DNA of 64,000 nt from Flavihumibacter fluvii (lineage in GTDB: Bacteria; Bacteroidota; Bacteroidia; Chitinophagales; Chitinophagaceae), in assembly GCF_018595675.2 (NCBI RefSeq), contig NZ_CP092333.1, forward strand, positions 4,054,001 through 4,118,000. Direction: 5' to 3'. The position numbers and the translations under genes are program-made. Below the pieces are notes generated by a model. That model worked only from the letters and a program-made list of their open reading frames with translations, was not told the DNA's origin and did no database searches. This document shows, one piece after another, positions 29,662 to 39,624 of the stretch (positions are counted from its first letter, which is position 1; each line of letters begins with the position of its first letter).

Positions 29662-32600
29662 ATGAAACTTAAATTTTATTTCGCCCTGCTTTCCTTGTCC
29701 TTAGCACTTTCAAATATTGTTGTAGGACAATCGAACGCCGTCATTAATTCCGTCTTCCGGGGGAAAGTGACCGACAACAGAACGCATGAAGTTTTGCAAG
29801 GCGTTTCTATCCGGATTAAAGGAACAACCAACCAGACGCAGACAAATGAAAAAGGAGAATTCGAACTGCAAACCGGACAAAAACTTCCGTTTGTATTGGA
29901 AATTTCCAGCACCGGGTATAAGTCCATCGAAAAATTGGCAGAGACATCTCCCATTGCTATTCTACTGGAAACAGAAAGCAAGGTATTGAACGATGTTGTT
30001 GTTGTCGGTTATGGTACGCAATCTAAACGTGACCTTACCGGTGCAGTATCATCTATCAAAGCCAAAGACTTTAATTCCGGCGCTATTGTTTCTGTGGATG
30101 CCCTTATTTCCGGTAAAGCCGCGGGTGTTCAAATTACACAGGGATCATCAGAACCGGGTGGTGCTGTATCCATCCGGATCCGTGGCGCTAACTCTATCAA
30201 TGCCAGTAATGAACCTCTCTATGTGATCGATGGTTTGCCTATTGATAATACACCGGTTACGCCTACTTCGAGTATTGTCAGCGAACCTACTGCGCGAAAT
30301 CCATTGAATGCGCTGAACCCGGCCGATATCTTGTCGGTGGAAATCCTGAAAGATGCTTCGGCTACTGCCATATATGGATCACGTGGCGCTAACGGCGTTA
30401 TCCTCATCACCACAAAGCATGGGTCAAAAGGTGCGCTGGCCGTGGAATACAACGTGCAGGGTGCCATCCAGAATGTGGCCAGGACTGTTCCCATGTTATC
30501 GACCTCGCAATATATCAGCCTCTTGAATGACCTGCGTGCTGCTGTCGGTTCCGCGCCCGAGTTCTCCGATTCCGCTATTAACGCAATTGGCAAAGGGGTG
30601 GACTGGCAGAAAGAAATATTCCGCCAGGGCTACAGCCAAAACCATCAACTGGGATTTTCCGGTGGACAGGATAAATTCACCTACTATGCCTCGCTGAATT
30701 ACCTCAGCCAGTCCGGTGTGATTCTGAGCTCTGGTATCAAACGCTATGGCGGCCGGGTGAACCTGAATTATACCAGCGATAAATTCAGGTTCGGTATAAA
30801 CCTGAATACCACTAAGATCGAGGATGATTATGTGCCCAATGGAACCAGTATCAATGAATCGGGTGGTATTATCAACTCTGCTATTTTCCAGGACCCTACC
30901 TTGCCTGTTTATAATAGCGACGGATCCTATGCACAAAGCTCCCTGGTGAACCTCGAAAATCCGCTCGGACTGGCCAATGCTGTTTATGATAATGCCAATT
31001 CCAACCGCACATTCGGAAATGTTTTTGCAGAATATTTTATCCTGCCGGAATTATCCGTTAAGGTGAATGCAGGAAGCGACAGGCAGGACTCACGTCGTGA
31101 TACCTATGTTTCAAAAAATACAAAACGGGGCGCATCAACTAACGGTAACGGCTATGCAAAATCAGCCAATACAGAAAATAACCTGCTGGAACTTACCGCC
31201 CGTTACAGCAAAACTTTCAACGCCCATAAAGTGGAACTGTTAGGCGGGTATACCTTCCAGAACTTCAATTACAGATCCATCGGCGCCGGCGCCTCCAATT
31301 TTACAACCGATGCTTTCGAAACCAATAACCTGGGTGCCGGTTCCAATAGTACCTATACAATTGAAACCTATCGCGACAATAGTAAATTGCAATCCTTCCT
31401 GGGCCGCGTGAACTATAGTTTTGCCGGCAAATATTTGCTGACCGCAAACTTAAGGGCCGATGGTTCTTCCCGCTTCGGCGCTAATAATAAATATGGATAT
31501 TTTCCATCTATCGCATTGGGCTGGCAGATCAAGGATGAAGCTTTCCTGGAATCCGTAGATGTTATTTCAAACCTGAAATTGCGCGCCAGCTATGGAAAAA
31601 CCGGTAACCAGGAAATTGGTAATTACCGCTCCCTGGTTTTACTGGGAACCGTTGGCCAGGCTATCTTCGGTAATAGTGCTTTTGCCGGCATCTCTTCCAA
31701 ACAATTCGCTAATGCTGACCTGAAATGGGAAACCACCCACCAGTTGGATATTGGACTTGATTTCGGCTTCTGGAATAACCGCCTTACGGGTTCCATTGAC
31801 TATTACAGCAAGCAGACACAGGACCTCTTACTCGAACTGCCTATTCCCATTACGACGGGCTTCTCCACAACACTGGCAAACGTTGGGGAAGTTAAAAACC
31901 ATGGCTGGGATATCCAGTTGAATTCAGTGAACACAACCGGTAAATTAAAATGGACCACCTCTGCTAACGTTTCCTTTGTTAAAAATTCGGTGGCGGGTAT
32001 TGGTGACCTCACCGCCATCCTGCAGGGATCGGCCGGTTTTTTCACCAACTTCAGCATCATTAAAGTGGGCGAGCCTTTGAATGCTTATTATGGCTATGAT
32101 GTGCTGGGTGTTTTGCAGGAAGGTGAAACCTATGCACCGCAGCCGCTTTCAAAACCCGGCGAATACAAATTCCGCGATGCGAATAACGATGGCAGTATCA
32201 CCACAGCCGACAGGACCATCCTGGGTACGCCCTTTCCAGCTGTACTCTATGGCATTTCCAATGTGTTTAACTATGGCTCATTCGGACTCTCATTTTTCTT
32301 CCAGGGCGCCCAGGGTGGCGATATCCTGAACCTGAATATTTCTGAATCTGAGAACCCCATTTCTTTCCGTCGCAACAGGCTGGAACGTTCTTACACAGAC
32401 CGCTGGACACCCGACAACCCGACAAATGAAAATTCATCGGCACTCACGCCTTCCCATCCTTATGTGGATGCGAGCGGAACCATCAACAGCCGGGCAGTTG
32501 AGGATGCCTCCTACCTGCGGTTAAAAAATATTACCCTCAGCTACGACATTCCTTTAGGTAACAAGAAGATCATCAAAGGCGCACAGGTTTACGTGGTTGG

Positions 32601-32739
32601 CCAGAACCTGGTGACCTTCTCGAACTACCTCGGCTTCGATCCTGAAATCAGCTCCTTCGGCACCTCGAATGTGCGGGCGGATTACAACGCGTATCCCCTG
32701 TCTAAAATCTACACCATTGGCCTTAACGTTAAATTCTGA
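29662..32739 (+). CDS. SusC/RagA-family TonB-dependent outer-membrane receptor
   Basis: This outer-membrane transporter of 1025 aa starts at the ATG at 29662 (MKLKFYFALLSLSL), which gives a clean signal peptide. The 14 codons upstream do not. A carboxypeptidase-D-like beta domain (about residues 30-105) is followed by the TonB-box/plug region (DVVVVGYGTQSKRDLTGAVS), the SusC motif SRGANGVILITTK, and a beta-barrel ending in a terminal Phe. With SusD it imports oligosaccharides or other large ligands. The following sulfatases suggest sulfated compounds. It is the first large gene of a four-gene operon. Confidence 0.93.
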   Translation: MKLKFYFALLSLSLALSNIVVGQSNAVINSVFRGKVTDNRTHEVLQGVSIRIKGTTNQTQTNEKGEFELQTGQKLPFVLEISSTGYKSIEKLAETSPIAILLETESKVLNDVVVVGYGTQSKRDLTGAVSSIKAKDFNSGAIVSVDALISGKAAGVQITQGSSEPGGAVSIRIRGANSINASNEPLYVIDGLPIDNTPVTPTSSIVSEPTARNPLNALNPADILSVEILKDASATAIYGSRGANGVILITTKHGSKGALAVEYNVQGAIQNVARTVPMLSTSQYISLLNDLRAAVGSAPEFSDSAINAIGKGVDWQKEIFRQGYSQNHQLGFSGGQDKFTYYASLNYLSQSGVILSSGIKRYGGRVNLNYTSDKFRFGINLNTTKIEDDYVPNGTSINESGGIINSAIFQDPTLPVYNSDGSYAQSSLVNLENPLGLANAVYDNANSNRTFGNVFAEYFILPELSVKVNAGSDRQDSRRDTYVSKNTKRGASTNGNGYAKSANTENNLLELTARYSKTFNAHKVELLGGYTFQNFNYRSIGAGASNFTTDAFETNNLGAGSNSTYTIETYRDNSKLQSFLGRVNYSFAGKYLLTANLRADGSSRFGANNKYGYFPSIALGWQIKDEAFLESVDVISNLKLRASYGKTGNQEIGNYRSLVLLGTVGQAIFGNSAFAGISSKQFANADLKWETTHQLDIGLDFGFWNNRLTGSIDYYSKQTQDLLLELPIPITTGFSTTLANVGEVKNHGWDIQLNSVNTTGKLKWTTSANVSFVKNSVAGIGDLTAILQGSAGFFTNFSIIKVGEPLNAYYGYDVLGVLQEGETYAPQPLSKPGEYKFRDANNDGSITTADRTILGTPFPAVLYGISNVFNYGSFGLSFFFQGAQGGDILNLNISESENPISFRRNRLERSYTDRWTPDNPTNENSSALTPSHPYVDASGTINSRAVEDASYLRLKNITLSYDIPLGNKKIIKGAQVYVVGQNLVTFSNYLGFDPEISSFGTSNVRADYNAYPLSKIYTIGLNVKF

Positions 32740-32758
32740 CCTCCTCAATTATTAGTAT

Positions 32759-34183
32759 ATGAAACGCTTTATTATATTGTCCCTTGCAGCGCTTACACTG
32801 GCTTGCAACAAATCTAAACTCGACGAAACCGTCTTCTCTTCATTGGGCGAAAGCAACTTTTACAAGAACCAGGCGGAAGCCAATTCCCTGGTGAATGCGG
32901 CCTACTCCTCTGAACAACTCCGGGCCTTCCGGAATTACTTTGTGGTGGATGAAATCCCCACAGGCACTGTCTATGACCGGGCCGGTGGACTCGAAGCCCT
33001 GGCTAAACCTTTTGAGAATTTTACCTGGGATGCCACCCACAGTTTTTTCTCGGGGTTCTGGAAAACACATTATACCACCATATACAGGGCTAACCTGGTG
33101 CTGGATAAAGTGCCGGCTATAGAATTTGATGCGACCGCAAAAAATGTGATCCTGGCCGAAGCCCGCTTCCTGCGCGCGTCTGCCTATGTTATCCTCAACG
33201 ACCTCTTCGGCCCCGTGCCATTGATCACCAGCAGTGTCTCCAGTATTTCCGACCGGCCGCTAAGGGCTACCAAAGAGGAATTGAATAATTTTATTATCAG
33301 CGAATTCATTGCTGCTGCTGAAGTGCTGCCCACTGTTGCGTTGAAAGGTAAGGCAACAAAGGGGGCTGCTTATGCCCAACTGGCGAAATTCTACCTGAAC
33401 CTCAAAGACTGGCAACATGCATCGGAATATGCGCAGAAAGTGATCGACTTATCTGTTTATGCACTCTTCGATGGCTCAGCCGACCGTAGTGAATTGTTTA
33501 ATCCACTCTTCGAATCAAACCGGGAATTCATCTATATCCGGCCGCACCTTTCACAGGCCGGATTGGGCGATAATTATATTTCACACGCAGCTCCCCCCAA
33601 TTACAAATGGCAGGGCGGCGTTAAGGATAACTATGCCACCCAGTTTAAAACCTATACCAGCTTTTACAATTCATTTGCGGATAATGATACCCGGAAGAAT
33701 GCATTTATCACACAGTATTATAACAATAATAATGTGTTGGTTCAACTGGGCACCGATGATATCCGGAATTTTAAATTCAAGGAAGACCTCATAGCAACCG
33801 GGCCAAATAGCGGGAATGATTTTCCGGTGATCCGTTATGCTGATATCCTGCTGGCAAAAGCTGAAGCGTTAAATGAACTCAACGGACCCAATGCAGAATC
33901 CATTGACCTCCTGAACCAGGTGCGGAGAAAAGCCGGCATCGAAGACCTTTTATTGGCCGACCTATCTGCAAAAGACAACCTGCGGAATGCTATCTTCAGG
34001 GAACGGACCTGGGAATTTGTTGCGGAAGAATTGCACCGCCAGGACCAGATCAGGCAGGGTGTTTTTATCCGGCAGGCCAGGGACAGGGGCATTGAGGCCA
34101 AAGATTACCAGGTCTTGTTTCCTATCCCTAAATCTGAAATTGATATCAATCCAAAACTGGAACAGAATCCGGGCTATAATTAA
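32759..34183 (+). CDS. SusD/RagB-family lipoprotein
   Basis: This 474-aa surface lipoprotein has the lipobox LTLAC (C16 after MKRFIILSLAALT). TPR-like helices dominate (AEARFLRASAYVILNDLFGP, GAAYAQLAKFYLNLKDW). The family end YQVLFPIPKSEIDINPKLEQNPGYN (here split: YQVLFPIPKSEID and INPKLEQNPGYN) is intact. It caps the SusC barrel and binds ligand at the cell surface. It lies 19 nt after susC and is followed 7 nt later by a sulfatase gene. At 474 aa it is slightly shorter than many SusD proteins. Confidence 0.93.
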   Translation: MKRFIILSLAALTLACNKSKLDETVFSSLGESNFYKNQAEANSLVNAAYSSEQLRAFRNYFVVDEIPTGTVYDRAGGLEALAKPFENFTWDATHSFFSGFWKTHYTTIYRANLVLDKVPAIEFDATAKNVILAEARFLRASAYVILNDLFGPVPLITSSVSSISDRPLRATKEELNNFIISEFIAAAEVLPTVALKGKATKGAAYAQLAKFYLNLKDWQHASEYAQKVIDLSVYALFDGSADRSELFNPLFESNREFIYIRPHLSQAGLGDNYISHAAPPNYKWQGGVKDNYATQFKTYTSFYNSFADNDTRKNAFITQYYNNNNVLVQLGTDDIRNFKFKEDLIATGPNSGNDFPVIRYADILLAKAEALNELNGPNAESIDLLNQVRRKAGIEDLLLADLSAKDNLRNAIFRERTWEFVAEELHRQDQIRQGVFIRQARDRGIEAKDYQVLFPIPKSEIDINPKLEQNPGYN

Positions 34184-34190
34184 TACACAC

Positions 34191-35687
34191 ATGAGAAAAT
34201 TCCTGGTTCTCCTCGCTGCCTCGCTGTTTGCGCATACTGCCGCAGACAGCCAGGCAACAGCGAAAAATAAGCCGAACATTATCCTCTTCCTGGTTGATGA
34301 TATGGGCTGGGAAGATGCCCGTAAATACCATACCCCCAATATTGACAAACTGGCGGCAGGGGGTAAGGTGTTTACCAATGCCTATGCAAATAATGTTTGT
34401 ACCCCAACGCGCGTGAGCCTGGTGACCGGGTTCAATGCCGCGCACCACCATATCACCAACTGGACCCACCCGGAGAAAGACCATTCCGCCGATGCACCGG
34501 ATGACCAGTTCCTGCCAACGGAATGGAATTATAATGGCCTGAGTCCGCAACCCGGTATTCCACATACCTTTTATGCCAGGCCACTGCCGGCGATCCTTAA
34601 AGATGCCGGGTATTTTACCGTGCACGTGGGTAAAGCACATTGGGCCGCTCAGGGTACACCCGGGGTTTCGCCGTATAACCTGGGCTTTATCGTGAACATC
34701 TCCGGGCATGCAGCCGGCCATCCGCAGAGTTATTTATCGGAAGAGAATTATGGCAACCTGCCGGGAAAGAATTCTGCGCAATCGGTGCCGGACCTGGAAG
34801 AATATTACCAGTCGGGCACCTTCCTCACAGAAGCACTTACGAAGGAAGCCTTAAAAGCAATTGAGCTACCTGTGAAGAATAAGCAACCCTTTTTCCTGAA
34901 CCTGGCCCACTATGCCGTGCATGTGCCGCTGATGGCAGATAAACGTTTCTTCCAGGCCTACCTCGACAAGGGCCTGGATTCTGCTGAAGCCCAATATGCT
35001 TCACTGGTGGAAGGCGTGGATGCCAGCCTGGGTGAAGTCATGCAATTCCTGGAGGACAGGAATATCGATAAAAACACTGTAGTGATCTTCCTGAGTGATA
35101 ATGGGGGCCTTTCCAATTCACCGCCCCGCGGCGGCGAATCTTTCACCCATAACCTGCCTTTACGAGCCGGAAAAGGTTCGCTCTATGAAGGCGGTATCAG
35201 GGTGCCCCTGGTCGTGCGTTACCCGCCGTTGGTGAAGGCCAATTCTACCACGGCCCAGCCGGTTATTGCAGAAGATTTTTTCCCGACGGTTCTGGACCTG
35301 GCGGGCATTACACCTGCAGCCGCCGGCACACCAATTGATGGCCGCAGTTTTTATAACCGGTTAAAAGACCAGGGCAGCATGGATACCGGCCGGGCTTTCA
35401 TCTGGCATTACCCGAATAAATGGAAAGCAGGTGATGGACCGGCAATCAACTATTATAGTGCGATCCGGAAAGGGGATTGGAAACTGGTGTACAGTTTACG
35501 GACAAGGCAGTCTGAATTGTATAACCTGCAGGCCGACCTGGGTGAATGGCATGATCTCGCCAAACAATATCCTGCCAAAGTAAAGGAGCTGGAAAAAGCC
35601 CTTGGGCAAATACTGAAATCCTATGATGCACCGATGCCGGTTGAAAGAAGCACGGGCATAAAACTTCCTTATCCCGGAACCAATTAA
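34191..35687 (+). CDS. Sulfatase (family S1), first copy
   Basis: This 498-aa exported sulfatase starts at 34191. Earlier in-frame codons overlap susD. A signal peptide (about 1-20) is followed by the metal-binding LVDDMGW (D36, D37). C70 in CTPTR matches C-x-P-x-R, whose cysteine is converted to formylglycine. Later FLSDNGGLSNS supplies further metal ligands. It hydrolyses sulfate esters in the periplasm or at the surface. Placement directly after susCD suggests it desulfates what they import. No maturation enzyme is in the window. Confidence 0.92.
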   Translation: MRKFLVLLAASLFAHTAADSQATAKNKPNIILFLVDDMGWEDARKYHTPNIDKLAAGGKVFTNAYANNVCTPTRVSLVTGFNAAHHHITNWTHPEKDHSADAPDDQFLPTEWNYNGLSPQPGIPHTFYARPLPAILKDAGYFTVHVGKAHWAAQGTPGVSPYNLGFIVNISGHAAGHPQSYLSEENYGNLPGKNSAQSVPDLEEYYQSGTFLTEALTKEALKAIELPVKNKQPFFLNLAHYAVHVPLMADKRFFQAYLDKGLDSAEAQYASLVEGVDASLGEVMQFLEDRNIDKNTVVIFLSDNGGLSNSPPRGGESFTHNLPLRAGKGSLYEGGIRVPLVVRYPPLVKANSTTAQPVIAEDFFPTVLDLAGITPAAAGTPIDGRSFYNRLKDQGSMDTGRAFIWHYPNKWKAGDGPAINYYSAIRKGDWKLVYSLRTRQSELYNLQADLGEWHDLAKQYPAKVKELEKALGQILKSYDAPMPVERSTGIKLPYPGTN

Positions 35688-35696
35688 ACAACACAA

Positions 35697-37256
35697 ATGA
35701 CTATGAAACTGAGCTATATAACCAGCCTTGCGGTAGTGATCCTGCAGGCCGTTTTACCCGCAGCGGCACATGCACAGGCTAAAAGACCGAATATCATTTT
35801 TATACTTTCCGACGACCACGCTTACCAGGCCACCAGTGCCTATGGTAATAAGCTGGTGCATACCCCAAATATCGACCGCATTGCCCGGGAAGGTGGTATC
35901 CTCTACAATAATTTCGTGGTGAATAGTATTTGTGGTCCCAGCAGGGCCACCCTGCTCACCGGCAAGTACAGCCATAAAAATGGCTATGCCCTGAACGAGA
36001 AGGAATTTGATGTGAACCAGGAAACCTTTCCGGTGCTGCTGCAGCAAAATGGCTACCAGACCGCCTGGATCGGCAAGCTGCACCTGGGCAGTTTACCTAT
36101 TGGATTCGATTATTTTAATATCCTGCCCGGACAGGGCCATTATTACAATCCCGATTTCATCAACAACAGGAATGATACGGTTCGGTACAAAGGCTATGTG
36201 ACTAACCTGATCTCGGATTTCTTTTTCAACTGGTTACAGGAAAGGGATACTTCGAAACCTTTCTTTGCAGTGGTGGGCGAGAAAGCCACACACCGTAGCT
36301 GGCTTCCCGATATTCCCGACCTGGGCGCTTACGACAATATCGACTTTCCATTGCCCGAAACTTTTTATGACAACTACGAGAACAGGCTGGCAGCGCTTGA
36401 CCAGGACATGACCATCGACAAAACCATGCGCCTGAAAGAGGACCTGAAAATCGGGGCACAGTTTGGGGTGCCGGGTACGGGCAGGTTTGGTGAACCTTCA
36501 AGGCTCGATTCAACGCAGGCCGCAGCCTATGCAGCTTATTACGGCAAGATCACCAAAGAATTCGAAGCGAAAAAGCTGGATGGAAAAGCATTGGCCGAAT
36601 GGAAATTCCAGCGCTACCTGAAAGATTATTATGCAACCGCAAAATCACTGGACCGCAATATTGGCAAGATCCTCAATTACCTCGATAGCACGGGCCTCAG
36701 CAGGAATACCGTGGTCATCTATGCCTCAGACCAGGGCTTTTACCTGGGTGAACATGGCTGGTTTGACAAACGCTTTATTTATGAGGAATCTTTAAAGACG
36801 CCTTTCGTGGTTCGCTATCCCGGTGTTATAAAACCGGGCACTACCATCAATAGTTTTGTTTCCAATACCGACTGGAATCCCACCATACTCGATATTGCCG
36901 GTGTTAAAGCACCTGCGGAAGTTCAGGGCCGTTCTATCTTACCCCTGCTCGAAGGCAAGACACCGAAGGACTGGCGCCAGGAGCAATATTACCACTACTA
37001 TGAATTCCCGGAGCCGCACCATGTATCACCGCATTTCGGTATTCGCACCCAGGATTTTGTACTGGTGCGTTTTTACACTGGCGTTGAATCATGGGAGTTA
37101 TACGACCTGAAAAAAGATCCCCACGAAATAAAGAATGTATATGCCGATCCGAAATACGCCAAAACCATAACCGCCCTGAAGCAACAATTAAAAGCGCAGA
37201 TCCTGCAGTATGATGATCAGGAAGCGTTAAAGATTTTTAAGCAGTCGGTGAAATAG
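35697..37256 (+). CDS. Sulfatase (family S1), second copy
   Basis: This 519-aa exported sulfatase has a signal peptide ending near AHAQ. An ATG at 35703 would shorten it by two codons and is equally possible. The metal-binding ILSDDHAY gives D39 and D40, and C79 in CGPSR is the formylglycine site. The second metal region is IYASDQGFYLGEHGW, and the C-terminal HYYEFPEPHHVSPHFG is typical of the branch near N-acetylglucosamine-6-sulfatases. That assignment is by recall, not alignment. It is clearly different from its neighbour, so the pair probably attacks different sulfate positions. It is the last gene of the operon and converges with the oxidase gene. Confidence 0.92.
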   Translation: MTMKLSYITSLAVVILQAVLPAAAHAQAKRPNIIFILSDDHAYQATSAYGNKLVHTPNIDRIAREGGILYNNFVVNSICGPSRATLLTGKYSHKNGYALNEKEFDVNQETFPVLLQQNGYQTAWIGKLHLGSLPIGFDYFNILPGQGHYYNPDFINNRNDTVRYKGYVTNLISDFFFNWLQERDTSKPFFAVVGEKATHRSWLPDIPDLGAYDNIDFPLPETFYDNYENRLAALDQDMTIDKTMRLKEDLKIGAQFGVPGTGRFGEPSRLDSTQAAAYAAYYGKITKEFEAKKLDGKALAEWKFQRYLKDYYATAKSLDRNIGKILNYLDSTGLSRNTVVIYASDQGFYLGEHGWFDKRFIYEESLKTPFVVRYPGVIKPGTTINSFVSNTDWNPTILDIAGVKAPAEVQGRSILPLLEGKTPKDWRQEQYYHYYEFPEPHHVSPHFGIRTQDFVLVRFYTGVESWELYDLKKDPHEIKNVYADPKYAKTITALKQQLKAQILQYDDQEALKIFKQSVK

Positions 37257-37277
37257 GGGTGGACTGACGGCGTAAAC

Positions 37278-38603
37278 TTATGGATGACATCTGCTGATGG
37301 TTTCTTTTTTTCCCGATGAAGGTTTCAACGGATCAACCACTTCAAAGTTGGCCATCATACCTGCTGCATGATGTTCAATGATATGGCAATGGTACATCCA
37401 CATACCCGGACGGTTATCCGGCATCCACGCAATTTTAAGCACAGACCGGGGGGTAAGATTATACGTGTCTTTCCAGGCGCTATACGCCGGCGCCTGGCCA
37501 TTTTCTTCCAGCACCTGGAAGAAGAAACCATGCAAATGGAACGGATGATCCATTAAGCTGGTATTGGCTACTTCCCATACCTGCAAATCGTCCACCATCA
37601 CCGGCGCATCCATACCGTGCATTTTTTTGTTCACCCTGAAATCTATGACATGCTTAAGGCTGGGGTCAACCGATAATTTCACCTTGCGGGTAACCGGCGC
37701 ATCCTGCGGTGCCAGCCTGTTTATTACGGCAAGCTTTGATGGCAATACGGCTATAGATGGCTTTTTGTCCATCACCTGTACCCTGGCATATTGCTGCTTT
37801 TTTGCTTTGAGCATAGTCACCCGGTTATAAGGCAGTGACTGTATGGCAAATACTTCCCCTTCTTCAAATGGACCAGCTACAATATCAAAGCGTTCACCGG
37901 GCGTGATTAATAATTCGGTTGCTGTGCGGGCCTCTTCCAGTAAACCGCCATCGGTGGCAATTATTTTAAAAGGCCTTCCCTCCAGGCTTAGCTTAAAATA
38001 GCGGGCACTGGCTGCATTGATGATCCGCCATCTTTCCTTTTGCCCGGCATGCATATACAGCTGTACATATTCTTTTCCATTGATGAGATTCGTACTTCCT
38101 TCCCTGCCATCATGCCTTTCGATCCACCGGCCAACAACCCCGTGCTGCGTAAATTCGTTGCTGGCATTTAGTTGCATGTCATCCAATACCAGTACTTTCT
38201 CCTCATCCAGTACCGGGTCAGTGTCATCTTCAATGACAATTCCGCCATACATACCTCTTTCCATCTGCACGGTTTCATTCTGGTGGGAATGATACCAGAA
38301 TGTGCCTGCATCCGGCACGATAAAACGGTACTCAAAACTTTCACCGGGTAATATAGGCTGTTGCACTTCACCCGTTCCATCCATTGTTGCCGGAAGCCGG
38401 ATGCCATGCCAGTGTACCATGGTGGGTTCCGGTAAATTATTTTGAACGTGTACCACAAGTGTATCCCCTTTTTTTGCCTTCAGCACCGGGCCGGGTACCT
38501 GGTTATTGAATCCCCAGGCCGAAATGATTTTTCCGGGTTTGATTTCCCAGTTGAATGCACTCGCGGTTAAGTGGTATTCCACTATTTGATTGTCCTGTTT
38601 CAT
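37278..38603 (-). CDS. Multicopper oxidase without a visible signal peptide
   Basis: This cupredoxin-type oxidase of about 441 aa has all four copper regions: HWHGIRLP, FWYHSHQNE, HPFHLHGFFF and HCHIIEHHAAGMM. I start at the ATG at 38603 (MKQDNQIVEYHL). The 21 codons upstream from 38666 run through the promoter and include no convincing export signal. A cytoplasmic location is therefore suggested, unusual for the family. It couples four-electron oxygen reduction to oxidation of a phenol, metal or similar substrate. It is divergent from the esterase gene across a long palindrome. Confidence 0.88.
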   Translation of the reverse strand: MKQDNQIVEYHLTASAFNWEIKPGKIISAWGFNNQVPGPVLKAKKGDTLVVHVQNNLPEPTMVHWHGIRLPATMDGTGEVQQPILPGESFEYRFIVPDAGTFWYHSHQNETVQMERGMYGGIVIEDDTDPVLDEEKVLVLDDMQLNASNEFTQHGVVGRWIERHDGREGSTNLINGKEYVQLYMHAGQKERWRIINAASARYFKLSLEGRPFKIIATDGGLLEEARTATELLITPGERFDIVAGPFEEGEVFAIQSLPYNRVTMLKAKKQQYARVQVMDKKPSIAVLPSKLAVINRLAPQDAPVTRKVKLSVDPSLKHVIDFRVNKKMHGMDAPVMVDDLQVWEVANTSLMDHPFHLHGFFFQVLEENGQAPAYSAWKDTYNLTPRSVLKIAWMPDNRPGMWMYHCHIIEHHAAGMMANFEVVDPLKPSSGKKETISRCHP

Positions 38604-38668
38604 GATCGCTGTTTTTGTGATTAATGTAATTGTGTACACAAATCTATCCGCAATATTTACGGGCACAC

Positions 38669-38720
38669 AGACAGCTTGATGTCAAAAACGGACATGGCCG
38701 TTTTTGACATCAAGCTGTCT
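38669..38720. promoter_or_regulatory. Perfect 23-bp inverted repeat in a divergent promoter
   Basis: Bases 38669-38691 are perfectly complementary to 38698-38720, leaving a 6-base loop ACATGG. Each arm contains TTTTTGACA or its complement, and the arm edge also forms TGTC-N7-GACA. It lies between two divergent genes rather than after one, so a regulator site is more likely than a terminator. It is 22 bp from a -7-like box and 1.9 kb from a GlxA-type regulator gene. Confidence 0.65.
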
Positions 38721-38742
38721 TTTCAAGCGCTGAAAGCCAGTA

Positions 38743-38750
38743 TAGCTTTG
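38743..38750 (+). promoter_or_regulatory. -7 promoter box of the esterase operon
   Basis: TAGCTTTG matches the Bacteroidota -7 consensus TAnnTTTG and lies 31 bp before the esterase start codon. No good TTTG occurs 19-21 bp upstream, where the right arm of the palindrome ends (TTTTC at 38721-38725 lies closer). This fits a promoter needing an activator. Confidence 0.5.
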
Positions 38751-38781
38751 CATTATTCAATAACCAATAAAATATTTCATC

Positions 38782-39606
38782 ATGAAAAGTAAAACTGGAT
38801 TAACTAAAAAACTGTTGGGGGCAGCAGCCATAATTGCCCTTGTTTTTGTATTGGGTTCCTGTAGCAAGGAAGTCTTCGACTCCGGCATTACGAAGGCATT
38901 TACTTTAACCTCTACCGCTAATGGGGCATCTTATGATATCAGGGTTGGCCTGCCTGCCAATTACAATCCATCGACTGAAAAATATGCCACCATCTATGTG
39001 CTGGACGGCAAGGAGATTTTTGAATTTGTGGCCAACAAATGCAAAGCGATCTCCGATCAGCAGGGGGTTAAAAATGCACTGGTGGTTAGTATCGGATACG
39101 GAAAAGACCGAAGCATTGATTATACCCCAACCAAAGTGAGCGATGTAACAGGTGGTGCGCCAGAGTTTATGCATTTTATTGAAACACAACTGATACCCAA
39201 AATTGAGCAGGACTACAGTGCCGATACTTCCAGGGCCGGCCGGGTGATTCTTGGCCATTCTTATGGCGGGCTGTTTGGCGGCTGCGCTTTTGCGGCTAAC
39301 AACACGGTGTTTGGGAACTACATTTTACTGAGCCCTTCTTTCTGGTTCGATAACCTGGTTGCCCTGCATTTGGAAAAAAGCACCCGGCCCCTTAATGCTG
39401 CCAGGCAGCAATTGGTATTTATGGGCATTGGTGAACTGGAGAATTCCGGAAGGATGCAGGCGCCCTTTGAAGCTTTCTACCAGGCACTTGACAACAACTA
39501 CCCGGCGATCAAACTGGCAAAAAACAGTGAAAGGAATTTAGACCACATGGGCTCAAGAAACCAGAACATAGTAAAGGGACTCACATTTTATTTTCAAAAC
39601 AGGTAA
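38782..39606 (+). CDS. Alpha/beta-hydrolase lipoprotein, esterase family
   Basis: This 274-aa lipoprotein has the lipobox VLGSC (C27). It is of the EsteraseD/COG2819 type: IYVLDGKEIFEF near residue 72, then the nucleophile elbow GHSYGG with S160. A late acidic residue and the His in NLDHMGS near the end complete the triad. It probably hydrolyses an ester at the cell surface or periplasm. It heads a row of four genes, with gaps of 18, 2 and 1 nt, ending in a GlxA-type regulator. Confidence 0.85.
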   Translation: MKSKTGLTKKLLGAAAIIALVFVLGSCSKEVFDSGITKAFTLTSTANGASYDIRVGLPANYNPSTEKYATIYVLDGKEIFEFVANKCKAISDQQGVKNALVVSIGYGKDRSIDYTPTKVSDVTGGAPEFMHFIETQLIPKIEQDYSADTSRAGRVILGHSYGGLFGGCAFAANNTVFGNYILLSPSFWFDNLVALHLEKSTRPLNAARQQLVFMGIGELENSGRMQAPFEAFYQALDNNYPAIKLAKNSERNLDHMGSRNQNIVKGLTFYFQNR

Positions 39607-39624
39607 CCTCAAAAACAATTTTAT

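Noticed and set aside
38669-38720. Reading the long palindrome as a terminator
   Set aside because: Both neighbouring genes start, rather than end, on either side of it.
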